Assembly: GCF_001414055.1 (NCBI RefSeq)
Contig: NZ_CP013002.1
Coordinates: 3,782,001-3,846,000, forward strand
Origin: Caulobacter henricii
GTDB lineage: Bacteria > Pseudomonadota > Alphaproteobacteria > Caulobacterales > Caulobacteraceae
DNA length: 64,000 bases
Reading direction: 5' to 3'
Positions 52,849 through 63,044 of the stretch are shown here, one piece after another (the stretch's first letter is position 1; every line of letters starts with the position of its first letter). Below the pieces are notes generated by a model, which had not been told where the DNA came from, searched no databases, and worked only from the letters and a program-made list of their open reading frames with translations. The translations under genes were made by a program, and so were the position numbers.

Positions 52849-53718
52849 ATGGCTCTCGATATGCACCCCTCCGAAACCTATGCCCGTCTGTCGGAACGTT
52901 CGGCGGACTATCACCGCATGGCGGTCGCCCTCGACTGGCTGGCCGAGCGCTGGCAGGAGCGCCCCTCGCTCGAAGAGGCCGCCGAGGCGGTCGGGCTGTC
53001 GCCTTTCCATTTCCAGCGGACCTTCACCCGCTGGGCGGGGGTCAGTCCCAAGACCTTTGTCTCGGCCATAGCCCATGCCGAGGCGCGCCGGTCGCTGGAG
53101 GCCGGGGCCAGCGTCCTGGACGCTGCCTATGATGCCGGCCTGTCCGGCCCGTCGCGCCTGCACGACCTGTTCATCGCCCAGGAGGCCGCCACGCCTGGCG
53201 AAGTGCGCCGTCGGGGGGCCGGCATGACCCTGACCTATGGCTGGGCCCCGACCCCGTTCGGACGGGGCCTGTTCGTCATGGCCGAGCGCGGCCTGGCGGG
53301 TCTGGCCTTCTCGGACGGCGATGACGCGGCGACCTATGACGACATGCACCGTCGCTTTCCCGCCGCCGACTGGGTGCGCGACGACGAAGCGGCCGGTCAG
53401 ACCGCCGTTCATGCCTTTGCCGGCGGCCAGGGGCCCCTGCCGATCGTGCTGATCGGCTCGCCCTTTCACATCCAGGTCTGGAAGGCCCTGCTGCGCATCC
53501 CGACGGGGGCCACAAGCACCTATGGCCAGGTGGCGGAATGGGCCGGCAAGCCCCGGGCCTACCAGGCCACCGGCGGGGCGATCGGGGCCAATCCGATCTC
53601 TCTGCTGATCCCCTGTCACCGCGCCATCGCCAAGGACGGACGGCTGACGGGCTATCACTGGGGTCTGGCCCGCAAGGCGGCGATGCTGGGGCTGGAGGCC
53701 GTTCAGGCGGCGGGCTGA
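52849..53718 (+). CDS. Ada-like fusion: AraC domain plus O6-alkylguanine-DNA methyltransferase
   Basis: The 289-residue protein joins an AraC-type helix-turn-helix (residues about 20-115, LEEAAEAVGLSPFHFQRTFTRWAGVSPKTF) with a methyltransferase domain at the C-terminus, with the alkyl-acceptor Cys in ISLLIPCHRAIAKDG near residue 248. The zinc-binding N-terminal domain of E. coli Ada (with the Cys that accepts methylphosphotriester) is missing, so activation cannot follow the E. coli scheme. The role is repair of O6-methylguanine, with possible self- or operon regulation. It is followed by a palindromic repeat. Confidence 0.92.
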   Translation: MALDMHPSETYARLSERSADYHRMAVALDWLAERWQERPSLEEAAEAVGLSPFHFQRTFTRWAGVSPKTFVSAIAHAEARRSLEAGASVLDAAYDAGLSGPSRLHDLFIAQEAATPGEVRRRGAGMTLTYGWAPTPFGRGLFVMAERGLAGLAFSDGDDAATYDDMHRRFPAADWVRDDEAAGQTAVHAFAGGQGPLPIVLIGSPFHIQVWKALLRIPTGATSTYGQVAEWAGKPRAYQATGGAIGANPISLLIPCHRAIAKDGRLTGYHWGLARKAAMLGLEAVQAAG

Positions 53719-53726
53719 CTGGACTG

Positions 53727-53838
53727 GCCCCCTACGGGCTGCTCCGCAGCCATCTTCCCCCGGAGGGGGAAGATGAGGTCCGCGCGCTTTATCTTCCCCC
53801 TCCGGGGGAAGACGATCGCGAAGCGATCCGTAGGGGGC
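53727..53838. mobile_element. Nested palindromic MITE/REP-like element, 112 bp
   Basis: Perfect 11-bp terminal inverted repeats (GCCCCCTACGG at 53727-53737 and its reverse complement at 53828-53838) enclose four further hairpins: GGCTGC-TCC-GCAGCC (53737-53751), CATCTTCCCCC-GGA-GGGGGAAGATG (53751-53775), TCTTCCCCC-TCC-GGGGGAAGA (53792-53812) and GATCGC-GAA-GCGATC (53814-53828). It codes for nothing. It sits between the convergent ada-like gene and hslU, ending 12 bases from the hslU stop. It resembles repeats scattered in Caulobacterales intergenic DNA. Confidence 0.75.
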
Positions 53839-53850
53839 AAGTACCGCTCT

Positions 53851-55146
<1,296 letters not shown>

Positions 55147-55710
55147 TTACAGGCTTTCAACCGTCAGATTGCCGTTGGTGTAGACGCAGATCTCGGCGGC
55201 GATGGCCATCGCCTTGCGGGCAATGTCCTCGGCCGAAAGATCCTGGTCGATCAGGGCCTTGGCGGCCGCGAGGGCATAGTTGCCGCCCGAGCCGATGGCC
55301 GCGACCGAGCCGCCGCCGGCGCTTTCGCCGGGCTCCAGCACGTCGCCGACCCCGGTGACCGTGTAGATGGCGGTGGCATCGGCCACGAGCAGCATGGCCT
55401 CCAGCCGGCGGAGATAGCGGTCGGTGCGCCAGTCCTTGGCCAGGTCGACACAGGCCCGGGCCAACTGGTCGGGATATTGTTCCAGCTTGGCTTCAAGCCG
55501 CTCGATCAGGGTGAAGGCGTCGGCCGTGGCACCGGCGAAACCGGCCACCACCTTGCCGCCGGCCAGACGGCGCACCTTGCGGGCATTGCCCTTGACGACA
55601 GTTGGCCCCATGGAGACCTGGCCGTCTCCGGCGATCACGGTCTGACCGTTCTTGCGCACCGCCAGGATGGTCGTGCCGTGCCAGTCTGGGAAGGAATTGC
55701 TGTTTTGCAT
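55147..55710 (-). CDS. hslV: ATP-dependent protease peptidase subunit HslV
   Basis: HslV is the proteasome-like Thr protease. The catalytic Thr is exposed after removal of the leader in [15 protein letters not shown] (residues about 12-13), and GDGQVSMG and GNARKVRRL follow. 187 residues from the ATG at 55710 ([10 protein letters not shown]); an ATG three codons upstream is possible. It is divergent from the moeB/thiF gene with only 40 bp between. Confidence 0.96.
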   Translation of the reverse strand: MQNSNSFPDWHGTTILAVRKNGQTVIAGDGQVSMGPTVVKGNARKVRRLAGGKVVAGFAGATADAFTLIERLEAKLEQYPDQLARACVDLAKDWRTDRYLRRLEAMLLVADATAIYTVTGVGDVLEPGESAGGGSVAAIGSGGNYALAAAKALIDQDLSAEDIARKAMAIAAEICVYTNGNLTVESL

Positions 55711-55750
55711 GTCTCGCATGTGGCGAGGCTGACTGCGGAGATCAAGCGCG

Positions 55751-56488
55751 ATGAGCTTTTCGGACAGCGAGGTCGAACGCTATGCCCGCCATCTGGTGCT
55801 GCGCGAGGTCGGCGGACCGGGCCAGCAGAAGCTGAAGGCGGCTCGGGTCCTGCTGGTCGGCATGGGCGGTCTGGGCGCGCCGGCCGCGCTCTATCTGGCC
55901 GCCGCCGGGGTGGGAACCCTGGGCCTGGCCGATCCCGATACGGTGTCCCTGTCCAATCTGCAGCGCCAGGTCCTGTACCAGACCGCCGATATCGGCCGCG
56001 CCAAGGTCGAGGTCGCCGCCGAGCGCCTGACGGCGATCAATCCGCATGTGGCCCTCGAAACCCATCCGGTATGGCTGGACGTCGCCAATGCCGGGGACCT
56101 TGTTTCCCGGTATGACCTGATCCTCGACGGCACCGACGACTTTGCCACCCGCTTTGCCGTCAGCGACGCCTGTCTGGCCCACGGCAAGACCCTGGTCAGC
56201 GGGGCCCTGGGCCGCTGGACCGGCCAGGTCGCGGTGTTTCAGGGCCAGCCCTGTTATCGCTGTCTGGTGCCTGAGGTCCCGCCGGACGCCGAAACCTGCG
56301 CCCTGGTCGGCGTGGTCGGGGCCCTCGCCGGTGTGATCGGTGCGATGATGGCCCTGGAGGCGGTCAAGCTGATCACCGGCGCGGGGCAGGCCCTGAACGG
56401 CCGCCTGCTGATCTACGACGCCCTGGCGGCGGAGACCCGCACGGTGCGGATCGGGGCCGATCCGGCCTGCCCGGCCTGCGGCGCTTGA
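55751..56488 (+). CDS. moeB: ThiF/MoeB/HesA family E1-like adenylyltransferase
   Basis: The 245-residue protein adenylates the C-terminus of a ubiquitin-like sulfur carrier. It has [21 protein letters not shown], the ATP loop [33 protein letters not shown] (Arg finger region), and the zinc pairs CYRCL near residue 172 and CPACGA at the end. Whether it serves MoaD (MoeB) or ThiS (ThiF) cannot be told without its partner, and no moaD or thiS lies nearby. Confidence 0.87.
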   Translation: MSFSDSEVERYARHLVLREVGGPGQQKLKAARVLLVGMGGLGAPAALYLAAAGVGTLGLADPDTVSLSNLQRQVLYQTADIGRAKVEVAAERLTAINPHVALETHPVWLDVANAGDLVSRYDLILDGTDDFATRFAVSDACLAHGKTLVSGALGRWTGQVAVFQGQPCYRCLVPEVPPDAETCALVGVVGALAGVIGAMMALEAVKLITGAGQALNGRLLIYDALAAETRTVRIGADPACPACGA

Positions 56489-56549
56489 CGGCGCGGCCAT
56501 ACCGGCCTTCTCTCGCCGTCCAAAAGCAAGACGTCAGGGGTAGGGCCGA

Positions 56550-57530
56550 ATGAAGACGCTGTTTCGCGGGGTGTTGATCGCCTTGGCTGTGATCATCGCC
56601 TTGCTGGCCGTCAGCTGGCTGGTCCTGCAGCGCAAGGACATCCCCTATGCGACCCTGGAGGCCAAATATGGCAATCCGGCCTCGCGCTATATGGATCTCC
56701 CCGACGGCGTGCGGGTGCATTATCGCGACGAGGGCCGGCGCGACGGACCGACCCTGGTTCTGGTCCACGGCTTCTCTGCCTCCCTGCACGCCTGGGAACC
56801 CTGGGTGCGGTCCCTGTCCGGCGATTATCGCGTCATCACCCTGGACCTGCCCGGCCACGGCCTGACCCGCGCCGATGCCGGCTATGCCGCCGGTCGGGCG
56901 GGCTATGGGGCGGTGGTCGATCAGGTGACCCGCAAGCTGGGGGTCGAGCGCTTCACCCTGGGCGGCAATTCGATGGGCGGGGCTGTGGCCTGGGAATATG
57001 CCCTCGACTATCCTGACCGGCTGGAAGGCCTGGTTCTGGTCGATGCCGCCGGCTGGCCGTCGAGCGGCGGCAATCAGGCGGTGATCTTCCGGATCCTGCA
57101 AAATCCCCTGGGCCGGGCCGTGCTCAAGAACATCGATACCCGGCCCCTGGTCCGTCAGGGTCTGGTGGCGGGCTATCTGGATCCCAAGCTGGTGACCGAG
57201 GCCCTGGTCGACCGCTATGTCGACCTGGCCCGCGCGCCGGGCCATCGCGACATCCTGCTGGGCCTGCAGTCGGGTCCGCGCCGGGTGGCGACGGCGGAAA
57301 GCCTGGCGGCGATCAAGGTCCCGACCCTGGTGATGTTCGGCGAACAGGACAAGCTGATCCCGGCCGCCCACGGCAAGCGCTTTGCCGAGGCCATACCGGG
57401 TTCGACCCTGATCCTCTATCCCGAGGCCGGCCACGCCCCGATGGAACAGATCCCCGACCGCTCGGTCGCCGACCTCAAGGCCTGGCTGAAGGCGAAGGTC
57501 TATCCGGTGGCGGTGCCGTCAGGGTCCTGA
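56550..57530 (+). CDS. Membrane-anchored alpha/beta hydrolase
   Basis: The 326-residue protein has an N-terminal membrane anchor or signal (MKTLFRGVLIALAVIIALLA). The hydrolase shows LVHGFSASLHAWEPW (oxyanion), the nucleophile elbow GGNSMGGAVA near residue 140, the acid in FGEQDKLIP, and the His in PEAGHAPMEQ. Substrate unknown. The gene follows moeB by 61 bp. Confidence 0.88.
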   Translation: MKTLFRGVLIALAVIIALLAVSWLVLQRKDIPYATLEAKYGNPASRYMDLPDGVRVHYRDEGRRDGPTLVLVHGFSASLHAWEPWVRSLSGDYRVITLDLPGHGLTRADAGYAAGRAGYGAVVDQVTRKLGVERFTLGGNSMGGAVAWEYALDYPDRLEGLVLVDAAGWPSSGGNQAVIFRILQNPLGRAVLKNIDTRPLVRQGLVAGYLDPKLVTEALVDRYVDLARAPGHRDILLGLQSGPRRVATAESLAAIKVPTLVMFGEQDKLIPAAHGKRFAEAIPGSTLILYPEAGHAPMEQIPDRSVADLKAWLKAKVYPVAVPSGS

Positions 57531-57534
57531 AGCC

Positions 57535-58521
57535 CTACAGCATCGCCGGAATGACCCGGTCCGGCGGGCGGTGGCCGTCCATGAAGGTCTTGACGTTGAC
57601 GATGACCTTTTCGCCCATGTCGATGCGGCCCTCGACCGTGGCCGAGCCCATATGGGGCAGGAGCACGACATTGGGCAGTTTCAGCAGCTTGGGATTGATG
57701 GCCGGCTCGTGCTCATAGACGTCGAGGCCCGCCCCGGCGATGTCGCCACGGGCCAGCATGTTGGCCAGGGCCCCTTCGTCGATCACCTCGCCGCGGGCCG
57801 TATTGACCAGGATGGCGTGCGGCCGCAGCAGCTTCAGGCGGCGGGCCGACAGCAGGTGATAGGTGGCCGGGGTGTGCGGGCAGTTGACCGAGATGAAGTC
57901 CATCCGGGCCAGCATCTGGTCGAGGCTTTCCCAGTAGGTGCAGCCCAGTTCCTCGGCGATACGGGGGCTGACCGGCTTGCGGTTGTGATAATGCACCTGC
58001 ATGCCGAAGGCCTTGGCGCGGCGGGCCACGGCCTGGCCGATCCGGCCCATGCCGATGATGCCCAAGCGCTTGCCCCACAGGCGGCGGCCCAGCATCCAGG
58101 TCGGGGACCAGCCATGGAAGCCGCCCGACTTGACCACCTCGGCACCTTCGACGACGCGGCGCGAGGCGGCCATGATCAGGGTCATGGTCAGGTCGGCGGT
58201 GTCCTCGGTCAGGACGCCGGGCGTATTGGTGACGATGATGCCGCGCGCATTGGCGGTGGCGACGTCGATATTGTCGACCCCGGCCCCGAAATTGGCGATC
58301 AGCTTGAGCCGATCGCCGGATCGGGACAGAAGACGCGAGTCGATCCGGTCGGTGATCGTCGGCACGAGCACATCGGCCCGTTTCATGGCGTCCACCAGTT
58401 CATCCGCCGTCAAGGGTTTGTCGGTGACGTTGAGTTCGGTGTCGAACAGTTCGCACATCCGCGTCTCCACCGGATCGGGGAGTTTGCGGGTGACGATGAC
58501 TTTGAGCTTGCGGGCTGCCAT
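57535..58521 (-). CDS. D-2-hydroxyacid dehydrogenase (glyoxylate reductase type)
   Basis: The 328-residue protein is in the D-isomer-specific 2-hydroxyacid dehydrogenase family. The NAD-binding GIIGMGRIGQAVARRAKAFGM is near residue 150; catalytic Arg, Glu and His are in NTARGEVIDEGAL (near 240) and LLPHMGSAT (near 290). It resembles GyaR/GhrB glyoxylate/hydroxypyruvate reductases. The C-terminus carries a tail (DGHRPPDRVIPAML) usual for the alphaproteobacterial group. The gene is convergent with the hydrolase gene, four bases apart. Confidence 0.92.
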   Translation of the reverse strand: MAARKLKVIVTRKLPDPVETRMCELFDTELNVTDKPLTADELVDAMKRADVLVPTITDRIDSRLLSRSGDRLKLIANFGAGVDNIDVATANARGIIVTNTPGVLTEDTADLTMTLIMAASRRVVEGAEVVKSGGFHGWSPTWMLGRRLWGKRLGIIGMGRIGQAVARRAKAFGMQVHYHNRKPVSPRIAEELGCTYWESLDQMLARMDFISVNCPHTPATYHLLSARRLKLLRPHAILVNTARGEVIDEGALANMLARGDIAGAGLDVYEHEPAINPKLLKLPNVVLLPHMGSATVEGRIDMGEKVIVNVKTFMDGHRPPDRVIPAML

Positions 58522-58578
58522 GGGCGGTTGAAAAGCTCTCTCTGACGGGCGTTAGAAAAGCTGTAGCAAAGGGGCCCG

Positions 58579-59118
58579 ATGGGGCCAAGCAACATGCCGC
58601 CGAATTGCAAACATCGTTCGCTCGGGATCATGGCCGCTTTGGTGCTGGCAGTGCTTGCCGCGCCGGCCGCCGCCGCCGATGCGCCCCGCACCACGCCCTC
58701 GGGCCTGGAGGTGCCGCGCTATGTCTCGCTGAAATATGACACGGTCAACGCCCGCAACGGCCCGGACGAGGCCCACCGCCTGCTGTGGGTCTATCGCGCC
58801 AGGGGCCTGCCGGTGCAGGTGGTGGCCGAAACCCGCGAGTGGCGGCGGATCTGCGATCCCGAGGGCGGCCTGGCCTGGGTGCACAAGCGCACGACCGATG
58901 GACGCCAGACCGCCATGCGCCTGAAACCGACGCCCCTGGCCCTGCTGGCCAATCCCAAGGACGGGTCGCGGGTCAATGCCTGGCTGCGGGGTCGTTCCAC
59001 GGCCAATCTCGACCGTTGCGACAAGGGCTGGTGTCGTCTGAAGGCTGACGGATCGTCGGGCTGGGCCCGCGAGGGCGAGATCTGGGGAGCCGCCCCCGAA
59101 GCTCAGTGCAAGCCCTGA
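58579..59118 (+). CDS. Exported bacterial SH3-like domain protein
   Basis: The 179-residue precursor has a signal peptide (MAALVLAVLAAPAAAAD) and a tandem SH3-like fold: YVSLKYDTVNARNGPDEAHRLLWVYRARGLPVQVVAE and WLRGRSTANLDRCDKGWCRLKADGSSGWAREGEIWG, with a Cys pair in the second. Such proteins bind cell-wall or act as envelope adaptors. AAAGGGG precedes the ATG at 58579; an internal ATG at the signal is also possible. Confidence 0.87.
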   Translation: MGPSNMPPNCKHRSLGIMAALVLAVLAAPAAAADAPRTTPSGLEVPRYVSLKYDTVNARNGPDEAHRLLWVYRARGLPVQVVAETREWRRICDPEGGLAWVHKRTTDGRQTAMRLKPTPLALLANPKDGSRVNAWLRGRSTANLDRCDKGWCRLKADGSSGWAREGEIWGAAPEAQCKP

Positions 59119-59213
59119 CCGCCGGGGGCTCCTGAAAAAAGAGCCCGGATCGTTCACAAGCGTTACTGAAAGTAACATTGAGGCGCGACCCGCCCTCGTG
59201 CTAGGGCGAGATC
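59119..59213. other. Short region before fabA
   Basis: These 95 bp contain a GC hairpin (GGGCTC with GAGCCC) followed by the palindrome described separately at 59162-59176. No gene is present. Confidence 0.6.
59162..59176. promoter_or_regulatory. Candidate operator upstream of fabA
   Basis: GTTACT-GAA-AGTAAC is a perfect 6-bp palindrome with a 3-bp spacer in otherwise GC-rich DNA, 38 bp before the fabA ATG. TetR or GntR family regulators of fatty-acid genes (for example FabR/FadR types) bind sites of this size. The end of a TetR gene lies at the right edge of the window, but a link is speculative. Confidence 0.5.
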
Positions 59214-59729
59214 ATGCAACAGAGCTCCTACACCCTCGACGAACTCCTGGCCTGCGGTCGCGGCGAGATGTTTGGCCCCGGCAACGCCCAGCTGCCCGTG
59301 CCGCCCATGCTGATGTTCGACCGCATCGTCCGGATCGAATCCGAAGGCGGCAAGTACGGCAAGGGCTATGTCGAGGCAGAGTTCGACATCCATCCCGACC
59401 TCTGGTTTTTCGGCTGCCACTTCATCGGCGACCCGGTCATGCCCGGCTGCCTGGGCCTGGATGCCATGTGGCAGCTGGTCGGCTTCTTCCTCGGCTGGTC
59501 GGGCGCGCCCGGTCGCGGCCGCGCCCTGGGCGTCGGCGAGGTCAAGTTCACCGGTCAGGTCACCCAGGACGTCAAGAAGGTCGTCTACAAGATCGATCTG
59601 AAGCGGGTGATCATGCGCAAGCTGGTCATGGGCATTGCCGACGGCGTGCTGGAGGCCGATGGCAAGGTCATCTACGAAACCAAGGACCTGAAGGTCGGTC
59701 TGTTCACCGCCGAGCAGATGGCGTCCTGA
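59214..59729 (+). CDS. fabA: 3-hydroxydecanoyl-ACP dehydratase/isomerase
   Basis: FabA introduces the double bond of unsaturated fatty acids. The 171-residue hot-dog protein has the catalytic His in [23 protein letters not shown] near residue 70 and Asp in the same helix. The start ATG at 59214 lies 38 bp after a palindrome. fabB follows after 68 bp, fabI is further on. Confidence 0.96.
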   Translation: MQQSSYTLDELLACGRGEMFGPGNAQLPVPPMLMFDRIVRIESEGGKYGKGYVEAEFDIHPDLWFFGCHFIGDPVMPGCLGLDAMWQLVGFFLGWSGAPGRGRALGVGEVKFTGQVTQDVKKVVYKIDLKRVIMRKLVMGIADGVLEADGKVIYETKDLKVGLFTAEQMAS

Positions 59730-59797
59730 TCCGCTTGCAGGGTCGGCCAGTCGAGAGCTGACCCCAGGGGATCCGGGGGAGAGGAAGAGGAAAGTAC

Positions 59798-61015
59798 ATG
59801 CGTCGCGTCGTCGTCACCGGACTGGGGATCGTCTCGTCCATAGGCAACAACGCCAATGAGGTTCTCGCCTCACTGCGTGAAGCCAAGTCCGGTGTGGTTG
59901 CCGCGCCCGACTATGCGGAACTCGGCTTTCGCTGCCAGGTGCATGCCACGGTCAAGCTCGACTCCTGGGAAGCCCTGGTCGACCGCCGTGCGGCGCGCTT
60001 CCTGGCCCCGGGCACGGCCTATGCCCATATCGCCATGGAACAGGCGATCGCCGATTCCGGCCTGGAAGAGGCCAGCATCTCCAATGAGCGGACCGGCCTG
60101 ATCGTCGGATCGGGCGGCCCGTCCACCCAGGTGATCATCGAGGCGGCGGCGACGACCCGGGAAAAGGGTCCCAAGCGGATCGGCCCGTTCGCGGTGCCCA
60201 AGGCCATGAGCTCGGGCCCCTCGGCAGTGCTGTCGACCTGGTTCAAGATCCGCGGCATCAACTATTCGATCAGCTCGGCCTGCGCGACCAGCGCCCATTG
60301 CATCGGCGCGGCCGCCGAACAGATCCAGATGGGCAAGCAGGACATCGTCTTCGCCGGCGGCTGCGAGGAGCTCGACTGGAGCCTGTCCAACCTGTTCGAC
60401 GCCATGGGCGCGATGAGCAGCAACTTCAACGACCGCCCCACCGTGGCCAGCCGCGCCTATGACAAGGACCGCGACGGCTTCGTGATCGCCGGCGGGGCCG
60501 GCATCGTGGTGCTGGAAGAGTATGAGCACGCCAAGGCGCGCGGCGCGAAGATCTATGGCGAACTGGTCGGCTATGCCGCCAATTCCGACGGCTTCGACAT
60601 GGTCGCCCCCTCGGGCGAGGGCGCGGCCCGCTGCATGCGTCTGGCCATGGCCCAGGCCGGTGGCCGGACCATCGACTATCTGAACCCGCACGGCACCTCG
60701 ACGCCGGTCGGCGACAGCAAGGAAATGGGCGCGGTGCGCGAGGTGTTCGGCGACAAGGCGCCGCTGATCTCCTCGACCAAGTCCCTGACCGGCCACAGCC
60801 TAGGGGCGGCCGGGGCCCAGGAGGCGATCTATTCGATCCTGATGCTCAATAATGATTTTGCCGCCCAGAGCGCCAATATCGAGACCCTGGATCCTGAATT
60901 TGCCGACCTGCCGATCCTGCTGGAGCGGTCCGACAAGCCCCTGACCACGGTGATGTCCAACAGCTTCGGCTTTGGCGGCACCAATGGCACGCTGATCTTC
61001 AGCCGCGCCGACTGA
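59798..61015 (+). CDS. fabB: 3-oxoacyl-ACP synthase I
   Basis: FabB elongates the unsaturated chain. The 405-residue protein has the catalytic Cys in [14 protein letters not shown] near residue 163 and the two His in [12 protein letters not shown] and [13 protein letters not shown] near 298 and 333. GAGGAAGAGGAAAG precedes the ATG. It forms an operon with fabA and probably with the downstream genes. Confidence 0.97.
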   Translation: MRRVVVTGLGIVSSIGNNANEVLASLREAKSGVVAAPDYAELGFRCQVHATVKLDSWEALVDRRAARFLAPGTAYAHIAMEQAIADSGLEEASISNERTGLIVGSGGPSTQVIIEAAATTREKGPKRIGPFAVPKAMSSGPSAVLSTWFKIRGINYSISSACATSAHCIGAAAEQIQMGKQDIVFAGGCEELDWSLSNLFDAMGAMSSNFNDRPTVASRAYDKDRDGFVIAGGAGIVVLEEYEHAKARGAKIYGELVGYAANSDGFDMVAPSGEGAARCMRLAMAQAGGRTIDYLNPHGTSTPVGDSKEMGAVREVFGDKAPLISSTKSLTGHSLGAAGAQEAIYSILMLNNDFAAQSANIETLDPEFADLPILLERSDKPLTTVMSNSFGFGGTNGTLIFSRAD

Positions 61016-61023
61016 CGGGACAC

Positions 61024-62979
61024 TTGGCGACCGCCCGCGCGGCATTCGACCTCTACAGAGCCGGCCGACTGGCCGAGGCCGCCGCCCTGTGCGAGCGGCT
61101 GGTGATCGAGGCCCCCAGCGTCGAGGCCTGGCACCTGCTCGGCGTGTCGCGCCTGGGTCTTGGCCAGGCCGAGGGTGCCCTGACCGCTCTGGATGCGGGC
61201 CTGGCCCTGGATGCCCGGCGGTCGGGCCTGTTATCGGCCCGGGCCCTGGCCCTGAACGCCCTGGTGCGAGACGTCGAGGCGGTGGACGCGGCCCGGGCGG
61301 CGATCGCGGCTGATCCCGACAACCCGCCCGTCCTCAACGCCCTGGGCGTGTCGCTGCGGCGGCTGGGCAAGGCCGAACAGGCCCTGACGGCCTATGATGC
61401 GGCGCTCGCGGCCGAGCCGGGCTTTGTCGACGCGCTCTGCAATCGTGCCGTGGCCCTGACCGATCTCGGTCGCTTCGACGCGGCCCTGGCGGCGCATGAC
61501 CTGGCCGTCCGCGCCGCGCCGCGCGAGGCCAGGGCCCTGGCCAACCGCGCGGCCCTGAAGTCGCTGCTGAACCGGCCGGCCGAGGCGGCGCGCGACCTCG
61601 AAGCCGTGCTGGAGCTGGATCCGCTCTATCCCCGCCTCGCCGGCGACCTGATGTGGGCGCGCCGCCAGACCTGCGACTGGCGCGAGGACGCGGCGCTCGA
61701 CATGCTGGTCAAGGCCGACCTCAAGCTCGGTCGCCCGGGCGTCTCGCCTTTCGCGGCCCTGGCGATGTTCGACATCCCCGCCCTGCACCGGCGGTGCGCC
61801 GAACTGGCGGCGCCGCCGCCGGTTCCACGGCCAGGCCGGTCCTGCCACATGCCAGGTTCGCCGATCCCGGTCGCCTATCTGTCGGCGGACCTGCATGACC
61901 ACGCCACGGCCAGGCTTCTGGCCGGAGTCCTCGAGGCGCATGACCGCGACCGCTTCGAGATCACCCTGCTGTCCTATGGGCCCGACCTGGGCGGGGAGCT
62001 GCGCGATCGGATCGATCGGGCGGCCCATCACCGGATCGATGTCCGCAGCCTGTCCGACGCTGAGGTGGCGGATCTTGTTGAACAGCTGGGCATCGAGATC
62101 CTTGTGGATCTCAAGGGCTACACCCAGGACGGCCGGCCGGGGATCCTGGCCCACCGCGCCGCCCCGGTTCAGGTCAGCTGGCTGGGCTATCCGGGAACCC
62201 TGGGCTGTCCCTATGTCGACTATGTCATCGCCGATCCCGTGGTCTTGCCGCGTGGCGCAGAGAGTGACTGGAGCGAGGCGGTGGTGCGGTTGCCGCTGTA
62301 CCAGCCCAATGACGCTCTGACGGAGGCGACGACTCCGGTTCCGGCACGGGCCGATGAGGGCCTGCCGGAGGACGCTTTCGTGTTCGGCTGCCTGAACAGC
62401 CCCGGCAAGATCACGCCGGAGACCTTTGCCGCCTGGATGCGGATTCTGACCAGGTCCCCGGGTTCTGTCCTTTGGCTCTATGAGGGCGTGCCCGGCGCGT
62501 CGGCCAATCTCAGGGCGCAGGCCGCAGAACTGGGGGTCGATCCCCGGAGGCTGGTCTTCGCTCGCCCGGTCCAGCACGCGGCCCACCTGGCGCGCCAGGA
62601 CTTGGCCGACCTGATGCTCGACACCTCGCCCTATGGTGCCCACACCACCGCCAGCGACGCCTTGCGGAGGGGTGTTCCGCTCTTGACCGCGCCGGGCAAG
62701 AGCTTCGCCAGCCGGGTCGCTGCCAGTCTGCTGACTCGCCTGGGTCTGCCGGAGCTGATCGCGGCCGATACAGAGGCCTATGTGGCTCAGGCCGTGCGTC
62801 TGGCCGGTGATCGTGCGGCGCTCACGGCGCTCAAGACTCGGCTGGAGGATACACTGCACACTTCGGCGGTGTTTGATCCGGCGGTGTTCGCCGCCACCCT
62901 GGAGCGCGCCTTTGAAACCATGGCCAAGCGGTCATGGGCTGGCCTTTCGCCCGAGAGCTTCGATGTCGAGCCTTTCTGA
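61024..62979 (+). CDS. TPR protein with SPINDLY/O-GlcNAc-transferase-type domain
   Basis: The 651-residue protein has several TPR repeats in its first 230 residues (AAFDLYRAGRLAEAAALCERL and following) and a GT41 glycosyltransferase domain in the rest: PVAYLSADLHDHATARLLAGVLEAHDRDRFE, ILVDLKGYTQDGRPGILAHRAAPVQVSWLGYPGTLGCPYVDYVIAD, and VFGCLNSPGKITPETFAAWM, LMLDTSPYGAHTTASDAL. In Caulobacterales such proteins glycosylate flagellins or other proteins, but this one lies inside a fatty-acid gene cluster. It starts at TTG (61024), eight bases after fabB, with a weak ribosome-binding site, so translation may be coupled. No acceptor gene is next to it. Confidence 0.85.
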   Translation: MATARAAFDLYRAGRLAEAAALCERLVIEAPSVEAWHLLGVSRLGLGQAEGALTALDAGLALDARRSGLLSARALALNALVRDVEAVDAARAAIAADPDNPPVLNALGVSLRRLGKAEQALTAYDAALAAEPGFVDALCNRAVALTDLGRFDAALAAHDLAVRAAPREARALANRAALKSLLNRPAEAARDLEAVLELDPLYPRLAGDLMWARRQTCDWREDAALDMLVKADLKLGRPGVSPFAALAMFDIPALHRRCAELAAPPPVPRPGRSCHMPGSPIPVAYLSADLHDHATARLLAGVLEAHDRDRFEITLLSYGPDLGGELRDRIDRAAHHRIDVRSLSDAEVADLVEQLGIEILVDLKGYTQDGRPGILAHRAAPVQVSWLGYPGTLGCPYVDYVIADPVVLPRGAESDWSEAVVRLPLYQPNDALTEATTPVPARADEGLPEDAFVFGCLNSPGKITPETFAAWMRILTRSPGSVLWLYEGVPGASANLRAQAAELGVDPRRLVFARPVQHAAHLARQDLADLMLDTSPYGAHTTASDALRRGVPLLTAPGKSFASRVAASLLTRLGLPELIAADTEAYVAQAVRLAGDRAALTALKTRLEDTLHTSAVFDPAVFAATLERAFETMAKRSWAGLSPESFDVEPF

Positions 62980-63044
62980 AGGGTTCCGCCCGGTGACCGC
63001 GCCTGCTAACCACGGACAACGATTTACCAAAGAGGGCCTGACCC

